Positions 56,975 to 64,000 of a stretch of DNA of 64,000 bases are shown piece after piece. The translations under genes and the position numbers were made by a program. The stretch lies in contig CAVTIC010000007.1 of assembly GCA_963734685.1 (NCBI GenBank), positions 310,001-374,000 of the forward strand. Direction: 5' to 3'. This DNA is from JAOUEA01 sp963734685 (GTDB lineage Bacteria; Actinomycetota; UBA4738; HRBIN12). The notes beneath the pieces are model-generated. The model saw nothing but the letters and a program-made list of their open reading frames with translations, was not told where the DNA came from and did not search any database. How positions within the stretch are numbered: position 1 is the first letter of the stretch; each line of letters begins with the position of its first letter.

Positions 56975-57447
56975 GCCGTTCGAACGGAGCGTCGAAATCG
57001 AAGCGGCAGCAGTCGATCCTCGGGCTGCTCGCGAAGGAACGCCTCGCGAGCCAACAGGAGATCCGTGAACGGCTCGCGTACATGGGGATCGAGGCGACGC
57101 AGTCCACGATCAGCCGCGACATCGAGGAGCTCGGCCTCGCGCGCGTGCACGACGCGCAGGGCACCCGGTATGTCGTGCCGGGCGATGCCGGTTCTTACGG
57201 GCCGATGGCGCTGCTCCGGCACCTGCTCGACGAGTTCGCCCTGTCATTCGTCGCGAGCGATGCAGGGTTGATCGTCCGAACCTCGCCAGGCGCCGCGGCC
57301 GCCCTCGCCGAGGGCATCGACCGCGCCGGGCTCGACGGGGTGGCCGGCACGATCGCCGGCGACAACACGATCCTGATCCTCGGGCGCGAAGGCGTGAAGC
57401 CGCCGGCGCTCGAGCGGTCGCTGACGCAGATCATGGAGGCGAGTTGA
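56971..57447 (+). CDS. argR: arginine repressor
   Basis: A 158-residue ArgR. The N-terminal winged helix has K-R-Q-Q-S-I-L-G-L-L, S-Q-Q-E-I-R-E-R-L and S-T-I-S-R-D-I-E-E-L-G-L; the C-terminal domain ends in G-T-I-A-G-D-N-T-I-L-I-L, the hexamer and arginine-binding motif. It would bind the palindrome at 52549-52564 with arginine as co-repressor, regulating its own operon. GTG start overlapping argD; stop overlapping the argG ATG. Confidence 0.94.
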   Translation: MSRSNGASKSKRQQSILGLLAKERLASQQEIRERLAYMGIEATQSTISRDIEELGLARVHDAQGTRYVVPGDAGSYGPMALLRHLLDEFALSFVASDAGLIVRTSPGAAAALAEGIDRAGLDGVAGTIAGDNTILILGREGVKPPALERSLTQIMEAS

Positions 57448-58670
57448 TGGCTGTAGGAACCGGCGGCGAGGTCACGGCCGCGAAGAAGGCGGTGCTCGCC
57501 TACAGCGGCGGGCTCGACACGTCGGTCACGATCCGGTGGCTGACCGAGCAGGGGTACGAGGTACATGCGGTCGCCGTCGACGTCGGCCAGCGCGAGAACT
57601 TCGATGAGATCGTCGAACGCGGAGCCGAGGCCGGCGCTGCGAGCGTGCGGGTGGTCGATGCGGTCGACCGGTTCGCAGCTGAGTTCCTCGCGCCGGCCAT
57701 CAAGGCGAACGGGCTGTACGAGGGGAAGTACCCGATGGTGTCGGGCCTCGCCCGCCCCTGCATCGTCGAGGAGGTCGTGAAGGTCGCCCGGGAGGTGGGC
57801 GCGAGCGTCGTCGCACACGGGTGCACCGGCAAGGGGAACGACCAGGTGCGGTTCGAGGTCTCGTTCGGCGTCCTCGCGCCGGACCTCGAGGTGCTCGCGC
57901 CGATCCGCGACGCGAACATCCCGCGCGAGAAGGCGATCACCCTGGCCGACGAGTGGGGCATCCCGATCGCGAGCGTCGTGACCACGTACTCGGTCGACGA
58001 GAACGTGTGGGGGCGCACCGCGGAGTGCGGCCCGCTCGAGGACCCGTGGGTGGCGCCGCCCGAGGACGCCTTCGAGCGCACCGCTCCTCTCGAGGCGCGC
58101 CCGACCCGACCTGCCGAGGTCACGCTGACCTTCGAGCGCGGCATGCCCGTGGCGCTCGACGGCGTGGCGACGCCGCTGCCCGAGGTGATCCGCCGCCTGG
58201 ACGTGCTCGGCGGCTCCTACGGGTTCGGGCGGGTCGACATGATCGAGAACCGGCGCGTGGGCATCAAGAGCCGGGAGCTCTACGAGGTGCCCGGAGCGCT
58301 CGCGATCATCTCGGCGCACCAGGCCCTCGAGGACCTCACGCTCGAGCGCGACCTTGCCCATCACAAGCCGCAGCTCGAGCAGCGATGGGCGGACCTCGTC
58401 TACGACGGCCAATGGTTCTCGCCCCTGCGGGCGGCGATCGACGCCTACGTCGACGCCACCCAGGCGAAGGTCACCGGAGAGGTGCGCCTTCGTTTCGAGC
58501 CGGGTTCGTGCACGGTCGTCGGCCGCCGCAGCGCGCACTCCTTGTACGACCTGTCGCTCGCGACGTACGGCAACGGCGACGCGTTCGACCAGTCCGACGC
58601 CGAGGGCTACGTGCGCCTGTACGGTCTGCCACTCAAGGTGTGGTCGGCGAAGCAAGGGACCGGCGCGTGA
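57447..58670 (+). CDS. argG: argininosuccinate synthase
   Basis: A 407-residue ArgG joining citrulline and aspartate with ATP. A-Y-S-G-G-L-D-T-S near residue 18 is the PP-loop; G-K-Y-P-M-V-S-G-L-A-R-P, H-G-C-T-G-K-G-N-D-Q-V-R-F-E and T-Y-S-V-D-E-N-V-W-G-R are family motifs. ATG at 57447 overlaps the argR stop (TGATG). Citrulline must come from an ornithine carbamoyltransferase encoded outside this window. Confidence 0.95.
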   Translation: MAVGTGGEVTAAKKAVLAYSGGLDTSVTIRWLTEQGYEVHAVAVDVGQRENFDEIVERGAEAGAASVRVVDAVDRFAAEFLAPAIKANGLYEGKYPMVSGLARPCIVEEVVKVAREVGASVVAHGCTGKGNDQVRFEVSFGVLAPDLEVLAPIRDANIPREKAITLADEWGIPIASVVTTYSVDENVWGRTAECGPLEDPWVAPPEDAFERTAPLEARPTRPAEVTLTFERGMPVALDGVATPLPEVIRRLDVLGGSYGFGRVDMIENRRVGIKSRELYEVPGALAIISAHQALEDLTLERDLAHHKPQLEQRWADLVYDGQWFSPLRAAIDAYVDATQAKVTGEVRLRFEPGSCTVVGRRSAHSLYDLSLATYGNGDAFDQSDAEGYVRLYGLPLKVWSAKQGTGA

Positions 58671-60091
58671 CCGAGGGCTCATCGCTGAACGAGGGGAAGC
58701 CCGGCGACGGCCCGCTCTGGGCGGGACGTTTCTCGACCCCGCCGGCACCGGAAGCGCACGCCCTCGGACGTTCGCTCCACTTCGACGTGCGGCTCGCGTC
58801 GGTCGACGTCGACGCGTCGATCGCACACGTGCGGGCGCTCCAGGATGCAGGCCTGCTCGACGCCGACGAGGCGGCTTCCCTCGAGGAGGCGCTCGCCGCG
58901 ATCGGCGACGACATCGCCGAGAACCGGTTCGTCTTCCACGAGGTCGATGAGGACATCCACTCGGCGATCGAGCGGGGCGTTACCGAACGGCTCGGCGACC
59001 TCGGGGCGAAGCTGCACGCCGGCCGGTCACGGAACGACCTCGTCGTGACCGACCTGCGGCTGTGGCTGCTCGCGGCAGGGCGGCGCATCGACGGGCTGGT
59101 GGTTGCGCTCGTCGAGGCACTGATCGTCCGTGCCCGCGAGCACGCCGACACCGTGATGCCCGGCACGACGCATGCGCGCCTCGCCCAGCCTGTGACGCTC
59201 GGCCACCACCTGCTCGCGCACGCGTGGGCGCTCGCGCGCGACCTCGAGCGGCTGCACGAGTGGTCGGTGCGCACCTCGACGTCCGCGCTGGGCGCGGGCG
59301 CCACCGCCACGTCGACCCTCGGCCTCGACCCCGACATGACCGCTGCGCGCCTGGGCATGCACCGGGCGTTCGCCAACTCGATCGACGCGGTGAGCGATCG
59401 GGACTTCGTGCAGGAGTTCGTTGCCGTGGCCGCCATCTGCTCGACACATCTGTCGCGGTTGGCCGCCGACCTGGCGCGCGTCACCGACGAGTCGCTCGGC
59501 TGGGCCTCGCTGGACGAGGCCTACTCCACGGGTTCGAGCATGATGCCTCAGAAGCGGAACCCCGACACGGCCGAGCTCGCGCGCGGCAAAGCAGCCCGTG
59601 TCGCCGGTGACTTCGTTTCCCTTACGGCGCTGTTGCAGGGCCTGCCGCTCGGCTACCACCGCGACCTGCAGGAGGACAAGGAGCCGGGGTTCGATGCCGC
59701 CGACACGCTCGAGCTCGTGTTGCCGGCGCTCACGGGCGCGGTCGCGACCATCGGCTTCGACGCCGAAGCGATGCGTGCGGCGTGCACCCCGGAGGGCCTC
59801 TACGCGACCGACCTCGCCGAGGCGCTCGTCCTCGACGGCGTGCCCTTCCGCGAGGCGCACCGCCGCACGGGGGAGTTGCTCAAGCGTGTCGAGGTCGAAG
59901 GTCGCGGCCTCGCCGACCTCACCGAGGTCGAGTGGAAGGAGTTCGGCGTGCCCGACGGCTCGACCCAGCTCGACCCAGAGCGTAGCGTGGCGGCCCACAC
60001 GGTCGCCGGGGGACCGGCGCCCGACAGCGTTCGAGCCCAAGCCGACACGCTCGAGCAGGCGTTGGCGACGCGGGCGTCCGGCGCGCGGTGA
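58667..60091 (+). CDS. argH: argininosuccinate lyase
   Basis: A 474-residue ArgH of the fumarase superfamily, cleaving argininosuccinate to arginine and fumarate. L-W-A-G-R-F, E-D-I-H-S-A-I-E near residue 88, G-R-S-R-N-D near residue 118, T-H-A-R-L-A-Q-P near 165, and the signature G-S-S-M-M-P-Q-K-R-N-P (catalytic Ser loop) are intact. The GTG start overlaps argG. Last gene of the operon; the next gene lies on the other strand. Confidence 0.95.
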   Translation: MTEGSSLNEGKPGDGPLWAGRFSTPPAPEAHALGRSLHFDVRLASVDVDASIAHVRALQDAGLLDADEAASLEEALAAIGDDIAENRFVFHEVDEDIHSAIERGVTERLGDLGAKLHAGRSRNDLVVTDLRLWLLAAGRRIDGLVVALVEALIVRAREHADTVMPGTTHARLAQPVTLGHHLLAHAWALARDLERLHEWSVRTSTSALGAGATATSTLGLDPDMTAARLGMHRAFANSIDAVSDRDFVQEFVAVAAICSTHLSRLAADLARVTDESLGWASLDEAYSTGSSMMPQKRNPDTAELARGKAARVAGDFVSLTALLQGLPLGYHRDLQEDKEPGFDAADTLELVLPALTGAVATIGFDAEAMRAACTPEGLYATDLAEALVLDGVPFREAHRRTGELLKRVEVEGRGLADLTEVEWKEFGVPDGSTQLDPERSVAAHTVAGGPAPDSVRAQADTLEQALATRASGAR

Positions 60092-60123
60092 CTCCTGGTC
60101 GACCGGGTCGGCCTCCGCGGCTC

Positions 60124-60966
60124 CTAAGGCCATCCCACGCGAGGCGCGGGCGCCTGCACGGTGAGCACTCGACCCGTTCGCGATCCGGGTTCCAACGCCG
60201 CGGGCCACTCTGCGGCCATCATGAACAGCGTCCTGCCGTCGGAGCCTCCGAGCATGCACGCGAAGCACCCACGGTCGAGCGCGATCGTCTGCGAGACCTC
60301 GCCGTCCTCCCACACACGCACGCATCGCTGGTTCGGGACGTCAGCGAACCAGACAGCGCCCTCCGCATCCAGGCAGATACCGTCGGGCGCGGCACCACCG
60401 AGTTCAGCCCACACCCGACGACCTGACAGGCCACCGCCGGCCTCGATGTCGAACGCGGTGAGTCGCTGCCCGTGCGACTCGGCCAGGATCAGCGTCGAGT
60501 TGTCCGGAGTGACGACCATGCCGTTGGGGAAGAGGACACCATCGGCCACCTGCCGGACCGAGCCATCCGGTGTCACGAGCGCGACGGTCCCGGGACCGGC
60601 CTGCTCGCCGGCCATCATGTCGAAGCCGATGTTGTTCACGTAGATGTTGCCCCGACCATCCAGGACGATCTCGTTCCAAGGGAAGTCGGAGAGGTCGGCA
60701 AGGTCCGCGTGGGTCGCGAGCGACCCGTCGGGCTCCAGCGACAGGAGACGCCGATCGCTCGACGAGACGATGAGCAGTCGACCGTCCGGCAGCCAGTCGA
60801 TCGAGAACGGGAACGATGGGACGCGCGTGACGACCTCGTGGGTCCCATGCGGATCCAGAGCGACCACTTCTCGCGCCCCCCAGTCCGAGAACCAGAGTCG
60901 GCCGTCGTGCCAGCGCGGTGACTCGCCGAGGACCAGGTCGGAGAGCACGGTTCGTGGTTCCGGCAA
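60124..60966 (-). CDS. SMP-30/gluconolactonase-like protein
   Basis: A 280-residue six-bladed propeller. L-G-E-S-P-R-W-H-D-G-R-L-W-F-S-D near residue 13 carries the metal Glu; F-S-I-D-W-L-P-D-G-R-L, W-N-E-I-V-L-D-G-R-G-N-I-Y-V-N-N (metal Asn) and P-D-G-I-C-L-D-A-E-G-A-V-W-F-A-D (metal Asp) complete the SMP-30 calcium site. It probably opens a sugar lactone. The TTG start is fixed by AAGGAGGT six nt upstream. No sugar dehydrogenase is adjacent. Confidence 0.83.
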   Translation of the reverse strand: MPEPRTVLSDLVLGESPRWHDGRLWFSDWGAREVVALDPHGTHEVVTRVPSFPFSIDWLPDGRLLIVSSSDRRLLSLEPDGSLATHADLADLSDFPWNEIVLDGRGNIYVNNIGFDMMAGEQAGPGTVALVTPDGSVRQVADGVLFPNGMVVTPDNSTLILAESHGQRLTAFDIEAGGGLSGRRVWAELGGAAPDGICLDAEGAVWFADVPNQRCVRVWEDGEVSQTIALDRGCFACMLGGSDGRTLFMMAAEWPAALEPGSRTGRVLTVQAPAPRVGWP

Positions 60967-61015
60967 CAGGGAACCTCCTTCGCCGATGGACGACCGCCGA
61001 TGGACGACCGATCAC

Positions 61016-61978
61016 CTAGTCCGGCTCCGCGCCCGTCAGGCGCTCGCAGAGCTCCCACAGTCTCTCGCGTTCCGCGGGGGTCGCCCTCGACGGCACGAGC
61101 TTCGTGGTCGAGCGCGGCGCGCGGTCGAGCCAGAACCTGCCGGTGACGCGACCAGGCTCGTCGGCCGCCGCGAGCCACACGATCGTGTCGGCGCCCTGCT
61201 CGGGGGACCGAAGGATCGGCCCCAACAGGGTGCGGAACCCCGGTAGGCCGGTTTCCAGACCCGGCGTGTCGGCCCATCCCGGGTGCATCGCGTGCACCGG
61301 GATGCCGTCGCCGCGCAGGCGCTTGCCCCACTCCTCCGCGAGCACGACCTGCGCCCGCTTCGCCCGTGCGTACGCCGTCGCGCCCGAGTAGTCGTCGGGA
61401 CCCATCTCCAACACGTCGACCTCGAGCGGCTGGGTGTACATGCCGCCGCTGGCGATCCAGAGTACGCGGGAGCCAGGCGTCGAGCGGAGCAGCGGCACGA
61501 GCTCGTTCGTGAGCAGGAACGGACCGAGCACCATCGTCGCGAACGTCATCTCGTGCCCGTCGACCGACTCCTTCCGCTCGGCGAGCAGGGCGCCGGCGTT
61601 GTGCACGAGCACGTCGAGTCGGGCGTCCCGCTCGCGGATCTCGTCGGCGAGCCGGCGCACGTCGTCGAGCGAGCTGAGGTCGGCGACGTACAGGCCGGCA
61701 TGCGGTCCACCGATCGCATCGAGCTCCTCGACCGCGGTCGCACCCCGCTCGGCGTTGCGCGCAACGATCCGTACCGCCGCGCCGATCCGGGTGAGGGCCT
61801 TGGCGGTGACGAGCCCGAGGCCCGAGTTCCCGCCGGTGATCACGACCGTCTTCCCGGTCATGTCGAGCGCTGAGAGGTCCGGCCAGCCGTAGAGGCGTCG
61901 GCGGGTCTCGTAGCCCACCTTCGTGAAGCTGCCGACCACGCTCGTCTCGAGCACGGCGTCGATCGCACCCCTCAGCAC
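61016..61978 (-). CDS. short-chain dehydrogenase/reductase
   Basis: A 320-residue classical/atypical SDR. V-V-I-T-G-G-N-S-G-L-G-L-V near residue 42 binds NAD(P); L-V-H-N-A-G-A-L-L (NNAG-type), W-I-A-S-G-G-M-Y and Y-A-R-A-K-R-A are the catalytic Ser/Tyr/Lys region. A 35-residue N-terminal extension precedes the Rossmann core, as in retinol dehydrogenase-like proteins. The GTG at 61978 is chosen to keep this extension modest; other starts downstream are possible. It precedes the lactonase on the same strand by 49 nt. Confidence 0.8.
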   Translation of the reverse strand: MLRGAIDAVLETSVVGSFTKVGYETRRRLYGWPDLSALDMTGKTVVITGGNSGLGLVTAKALTRIGAAVRIVARNAERGATAVEELDAIGGPHAGLYVADLSSLDDVRRLADEIRERDARLDVLVHNAGALLAERKESVDGHEMTFATMVLGPFLLTNELVPLLRSTPGSRVLWIASGGMYTQPLEVDVLEMGPDDYSGATAYARAKRAQVVLAEEWGKRLRGDGIPVHAMHPGWADTPGLETGLPGFRTLLGPILRSPEQGADTIVWLAAADEPGRVTGRFWLDRAPRSTTKLVPSRATPAERERLWELCERLTGAEPD

Positions 61979-62059
61979 TGCGTCTCGGTTCTGCGAGGAT
62001 CCACGAACGCAACGTACCCGGTCCGCGGCGCGGCAACCGCCGTGAGACCATGCGCTCCG

Positions 62060-62557
62060 ATGCGGTTCTCGATCAGGGCGTTCACGGGTGAGGACGCAGA
62101 CGCCGTCGCGAGCTGGCGCTACCCGTCGCCCTACGACGTCTACGACGCCAGCGAGGATCCCTCGTTCGAGAAGGGGATGCGCGATCCGGCCCGCTGGGGC
62201 GAGCTGGAGTTCGCCGTCGACGACGCCGAGACCGGCGAGCTGGCCGGGTTCCTCGAGCTGACCGCGATCGGGGACCGCGATCTCGTCGAGATCGGGCTCG
62301 GACTGCGACCCGATCTGACCGGACGAGGGCTGGGTCGCTCCTTCGTCGAGGCCGCGATGGCGTTCGCGCGTGACCGCTGGCAACCGAGCACGTTCGCGCT
62401 CGATGTCTTCCCTTGGAACGAGCGCGCGATCCGCGCGTACGAGCGTGCCGGGTTCGAGCGAGGTGAGGTGTACGTGCGAACGTTCGACGACGGGAACGAG
62501 GTCACGTTCCTGCGGATGGCTCGCTCGGCGGGCCCGCAACCTGACCTGGGGGGGTGA
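62060..62557 (+). CDS. GNAT family N-acetyltransferase
   Basis: A 165-residue GNAT. I-G-L-G-L-R-P-D-L-T-G-R-G-L-G-R (Q/R-x-x-G-x-G acetyl-CoA loop) near residue 77 and N-E-R-A-I-R-A-Y-E-R-A-G-F near residue 120 define the fold; A-S-W-R-Y-P-S-P-Y-D is the substrate side near residue 18, as in a subgroup with W-R-Y-x-x-P. The ATG at 62060 is preferred over 62042. Its last 56 nt overlap the end of the converging membrane gene. Confidence 0.83.
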   Translation: MRFSIRAFTGEDADAVASWRYPSPYDVYDASEDPSFEKGMRDPARWGELEFAVDDAETGELAGFLELTAIGDRDLVEIGLGLRPDLTGRGLGRSFVEAAMAFARDRWQPSTFALDVFPWNERAIRAYERAGFERGEVYVRTFDDGNEVTFLRMARSAGPQPDLGG

Positions 62558-63641
62558 CCGGCACGCCGCGCTTGCGCTGCAGCTCGAGGTACTCGCTGCG
62601 GCGACGGAACGTGTCGCGCAACTCCTCGCCGAGGGAGTCGACGAACTGATCGCGGTACGCGGCATCGACGAGGATCGTGACCGCATAGTAGAGGCCGGCG
62701 AACGCGGCCACGCCGGTCGCGACCCGGAACAGGGCTTCGCTCACCTGTACCTCGTCACCGAACCACGCGATCGTGAAGAGCACGTCGTGGGGCGTCAACA
62801 GCCACGTCTCGCGCACGGCTTCGTTCACGAGGAGGGCGCCGAGCACGACGTAGAACAGCCAGATCGCCGTGCTGACGAACAGCACCTGCAGCATCTCGCT
62901 GATCAACGCGACGGCCGCGAGGTTCAGGCGCTCCTTCCGTCGTAGCGGGACGTCGCCCACCGACGACTCCGCTTGCACCTCCCGCACGACCCCAGGCAGG
63001 CGCACGGCGAGGAACACCATCGCCAGCAGCACGAAGAGTGCCATCGCGGTCCAGAACGCTCCCGGGCCCGGCGTCGTGAACACCTGCCAGATCTCGGTGG
63101 TGAAGAACATCACGAGCGAGAAGAAGAGCAGGAGCGGCACGGCACGTATGAGCACCGACAGCGAGGCCCCGAGCTGTGAGAAGAACCGTCGTCCGGTCCA
63201 GCGGACGAGCGAGGCCACGCCGAACCCGATCACGAGGTAGACGAGCAGCAGCAGGGCGGCGTTCACGACCATCGTGTTCACCCCGAACAAGAGCTGTTGG
63301 CTGAACACGATCGGGAGGAGCCCCGGCAGTATCACGAACGCGGCGAGCTCCGGCCAGCCGACACGGGTCGGCACCGAGAAGAACCGTCGGCCGCGAGCAA
63401 CGTTCAACACGCCGAAAGCGCCGATCAGGATCGCCGCGCCGCCGAGCGCGAGCAGCAGGTTCAGCCATCCCGCCTCCACGTCCATCGCGTTCACCACCTC
63501 GAGCACGAAGACGATCGTGAGGAACGGGATCGCGCGCGTGAACACGTCCTCGGCCGCAGAGAAGTCGAGGATCAGGTTCGGCAGCCCGTCGCGCCGGAAG
63601 CCGCGCTCGAGCTCGGCGATGCGCGTCGAGTCGTCGCTCAC
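62502..63641 (-). CDS. multi-pass membrane protein of unknown function
   Basis: A 379-residue protein with a soluble N-terminus of about 35 residues, seven or eight hydrophobic helices and a soluble, charged C-terminal tail rich in Arg/Glu. S-Q-Q-L-L-F-G-V-N and L-T-P-H-D-V-L-F-T-I sit between helices. No transporter signature is recognised. The GTG at 63641 avoids overlap with the PIG-L promoter; 3' overlap with the GNAT gene is 56 nt. Unknown substrate. Confidence 0.6.
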   Translation of the reverse strand: MSDDSTRIAELERGFRRDGLPNLILDFSAAEDVFTRAIPFLTIVFVLEVVNAMDVEAGWLNLLLALGGAAILIGAFGVLNVARGRRFFSVPTRVGWPELAAFVILPGLLPIVFSQQLLFGVNTMVVNAALLLLVYLVIGFGVASLVRWTGRRFFSQLGASLSVLIRAVPLLLFFSLVMFFTTEIWQVFTTPGPGAFWTAMALFVLLAMVFLAVRLPGVVREVQAESSVGDVPLRRKERLNLAAVALISEMLQVLFVSTAIWLFYVVLGALLVNEAVRETWLLTPHDVLFTIAWFGDEVQVSEALFRVATGVAAFAGLYYAVTILVDAAYRDQFVDSLGEELRDTFRRRSEYLELQRKRGVPVTPPGQVAGPPSEPSAGT

Positions 63642-63705
63642 CAGGGCATCGAACCACGCCCGACGCCCGTGGTCGTGCAGGCGCGACCGTTCCTGCGGGC
63701 GCCGA

Positions 63706-63711
63706 TAGGCT
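63706..63711 (+). promoter_or_regulatory. -10 element TAGGCT before the PIG-L gene
   Basis: TAGGCT ends 8 nt before the ATG at 63720, the same spacing as at 1626 and 3310. A leaderless transcript is predicted. Confidence 0.45.
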
Positions 63712-63719
63712 TGGGCTCG

Positions 63720-64000
63720 ATGCAGGAACCGACCTTCTCGAGCGCGCTCGTGTTGTTCGCCCATCCCGACGACGCGGAGTTCATGTGCGGTGGCACGGTG
63801 GCGAAGTGGACCCGCGCCGGATGTGCGGTGCATTACCTGGTCTGCACCGACGGCTCAGCGGGATCCAACGAGCCGGGGGCGGACCGCGCCGACGTCGCCC
63901 CGATCCGCGAGCGGGAACAGCGGGCTGCCGCTGACGTGCTCGGCGTGAAGAGCGTGACGTTCCTCGGCGAGATCGACGGTCTGCTCGAGGTGACGCCCGA
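63720..64000 (+). CDS. PIG-L family deacetylase, N-terminal part
   Basis: The first 93 residues before the window ends. V-L-F-A-H-P-D-D-A-E-F-M-C-G-G-T is the zinc site of PIG-L/LmbE deacetylases (A-H-P-D-D-x-E), followed by V-C-T-D-G-S-A-G-S and R-E-R-E-Q-R-A-A-A-D-V-L-G, the helix and next strand. Actinobacterial members include mycothiol pathway enzymes MshB and Mca as well as antibiotic sugar deacetylases; which one cannot be told from this part. Confidence 0.85.
   Translation, partial: MQEPTFSSALVLFAHPDDAEFMCGGTVAKWTRAGCAVHYLVCTDGSAGSNEPGADRADVAPIREREQRAAADVLGVKSVTFLGEIDGLLEVTP

Noticed and set aside
1..64000. CRISPR arrays, tRNA/rRNA genes, insertion sequences, prophage or integration sites
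   Set aside because: No regularly spaced direct repeats, cloverleaf-like segments, transposase motifs or att-like duplications were seen on either strand by reading; short tRNAs in unusual form could be missed.

Overview
The window is a gene-dense piece of a G+C-rich bacterial chromosome with no visible mobile elements, rRNA, tRNA or CRISPR. The gene content points to an uncultured or deep-branching member of the Actinomycetota: F420-type luciferase-like oxidoreductase, class II (GlpX) fructose-bisphosphatase, many GTG/TTG starts, many start-stop overlaps, a leaderless promoter pattern (TANNNT 6-10 nt before the start codon, often TAGGCT), and an IclR regulator beside glycerol genes as in Streptomyces gylR. 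The class cannot be fixed from the sequence alone.

Layout. 1-8.2 kb: a broken barstar-like gene, a small Zn-ribbon protein, a nitroreductase, an RlmJ-like and a small-molecule methyltransferase, then a run of membrane and lipid-related genes (GHWYL membrane protein, CPBP protease, tandem split-barrel flavoprotein, SRPBCC, PAP2 phosphatase, an Lgt-family protein with an altered signature, an ACT protein). 8.2-11.4 kb: Mrp Fe-S carrier ATPase divergent from a SufR-like regulator with a perfect palindrome between them, then pilT behind a hairpin-rich leader. 11.4-17.4 kb: a membrane-anchored cupredoxin and two ECF sigma/anti-sigma pairs flanking an NfeD/SPFH pair. 17.4-21.7 kb: LLM oxidoreductase, HARE-HTH-like and AT-hook small proteins, glpX, an epimerase, pgsA.

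21.7-33 kb is the most interesting part: a glycerol and dihydroxyacetone island. On the minus strand glpF, dhaK, a frameshifted dhaL, glpK, a short acidic repeat protein (four F-A-E/R-G-Q units), a GlpA-type glycerol-3-phosphate dehydrogenase, an SdhB-like iron-sulfur protein, two SdhC/SdhD-like haem anchors, and a DhaM carrying a complete Enzyme I run as one apparent operon. Divergent from it are an intact second dhaL and an IclR regulator. The GlpA flavoprotein sits where SdhA would be in a succinate dehydrogenase operon and is joined by overlapping start/stop codons to the Sdh-like subunits, suggesting a hybrid glycerol-3-phosphate:quinone oxidoreductase. DhaM contains EIIA, HPr and full-length EI, so PEP-to-dihydroxyacetone phosphotransfer could be self-contained. 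The intergenic region has a cluster of GTTCG half-sites around the promoters.

33-52 kb: a frameshifted FMN-dependent 2-hydroxy-acid dehydrogenase, PHP phosphoesterase, HAD hydrolase, NDH-2, CBS protein, lipoprotein, TldD/TldE protease pair, DUF5661, cupin, amidohydrolase, MarR and ankyrin genes, secreted beta-propellers, a C45 acyltransferase with a class III aminotransferase, PAP2, RmuC and a GH114-like secreted protein. 52.5-60.1 kb: arginine operon argC-J-B-D-R-G-H with a perfect ARG-box palindrome overlapping the leaderless start of argC; argF is absent. 60.1-64 kb: SMP-30-like lactonase, SDR, GNAT, membrane protein and a PIG-L deacetylase cut by the window end.

Two genes (dhaL at 29.35 kb, lldD-like at 33.71 kb) are each broken by what looks like one extra T in a three-T run, and the barstar-like gene also changes frame; consensus errors are as likely as true decay.
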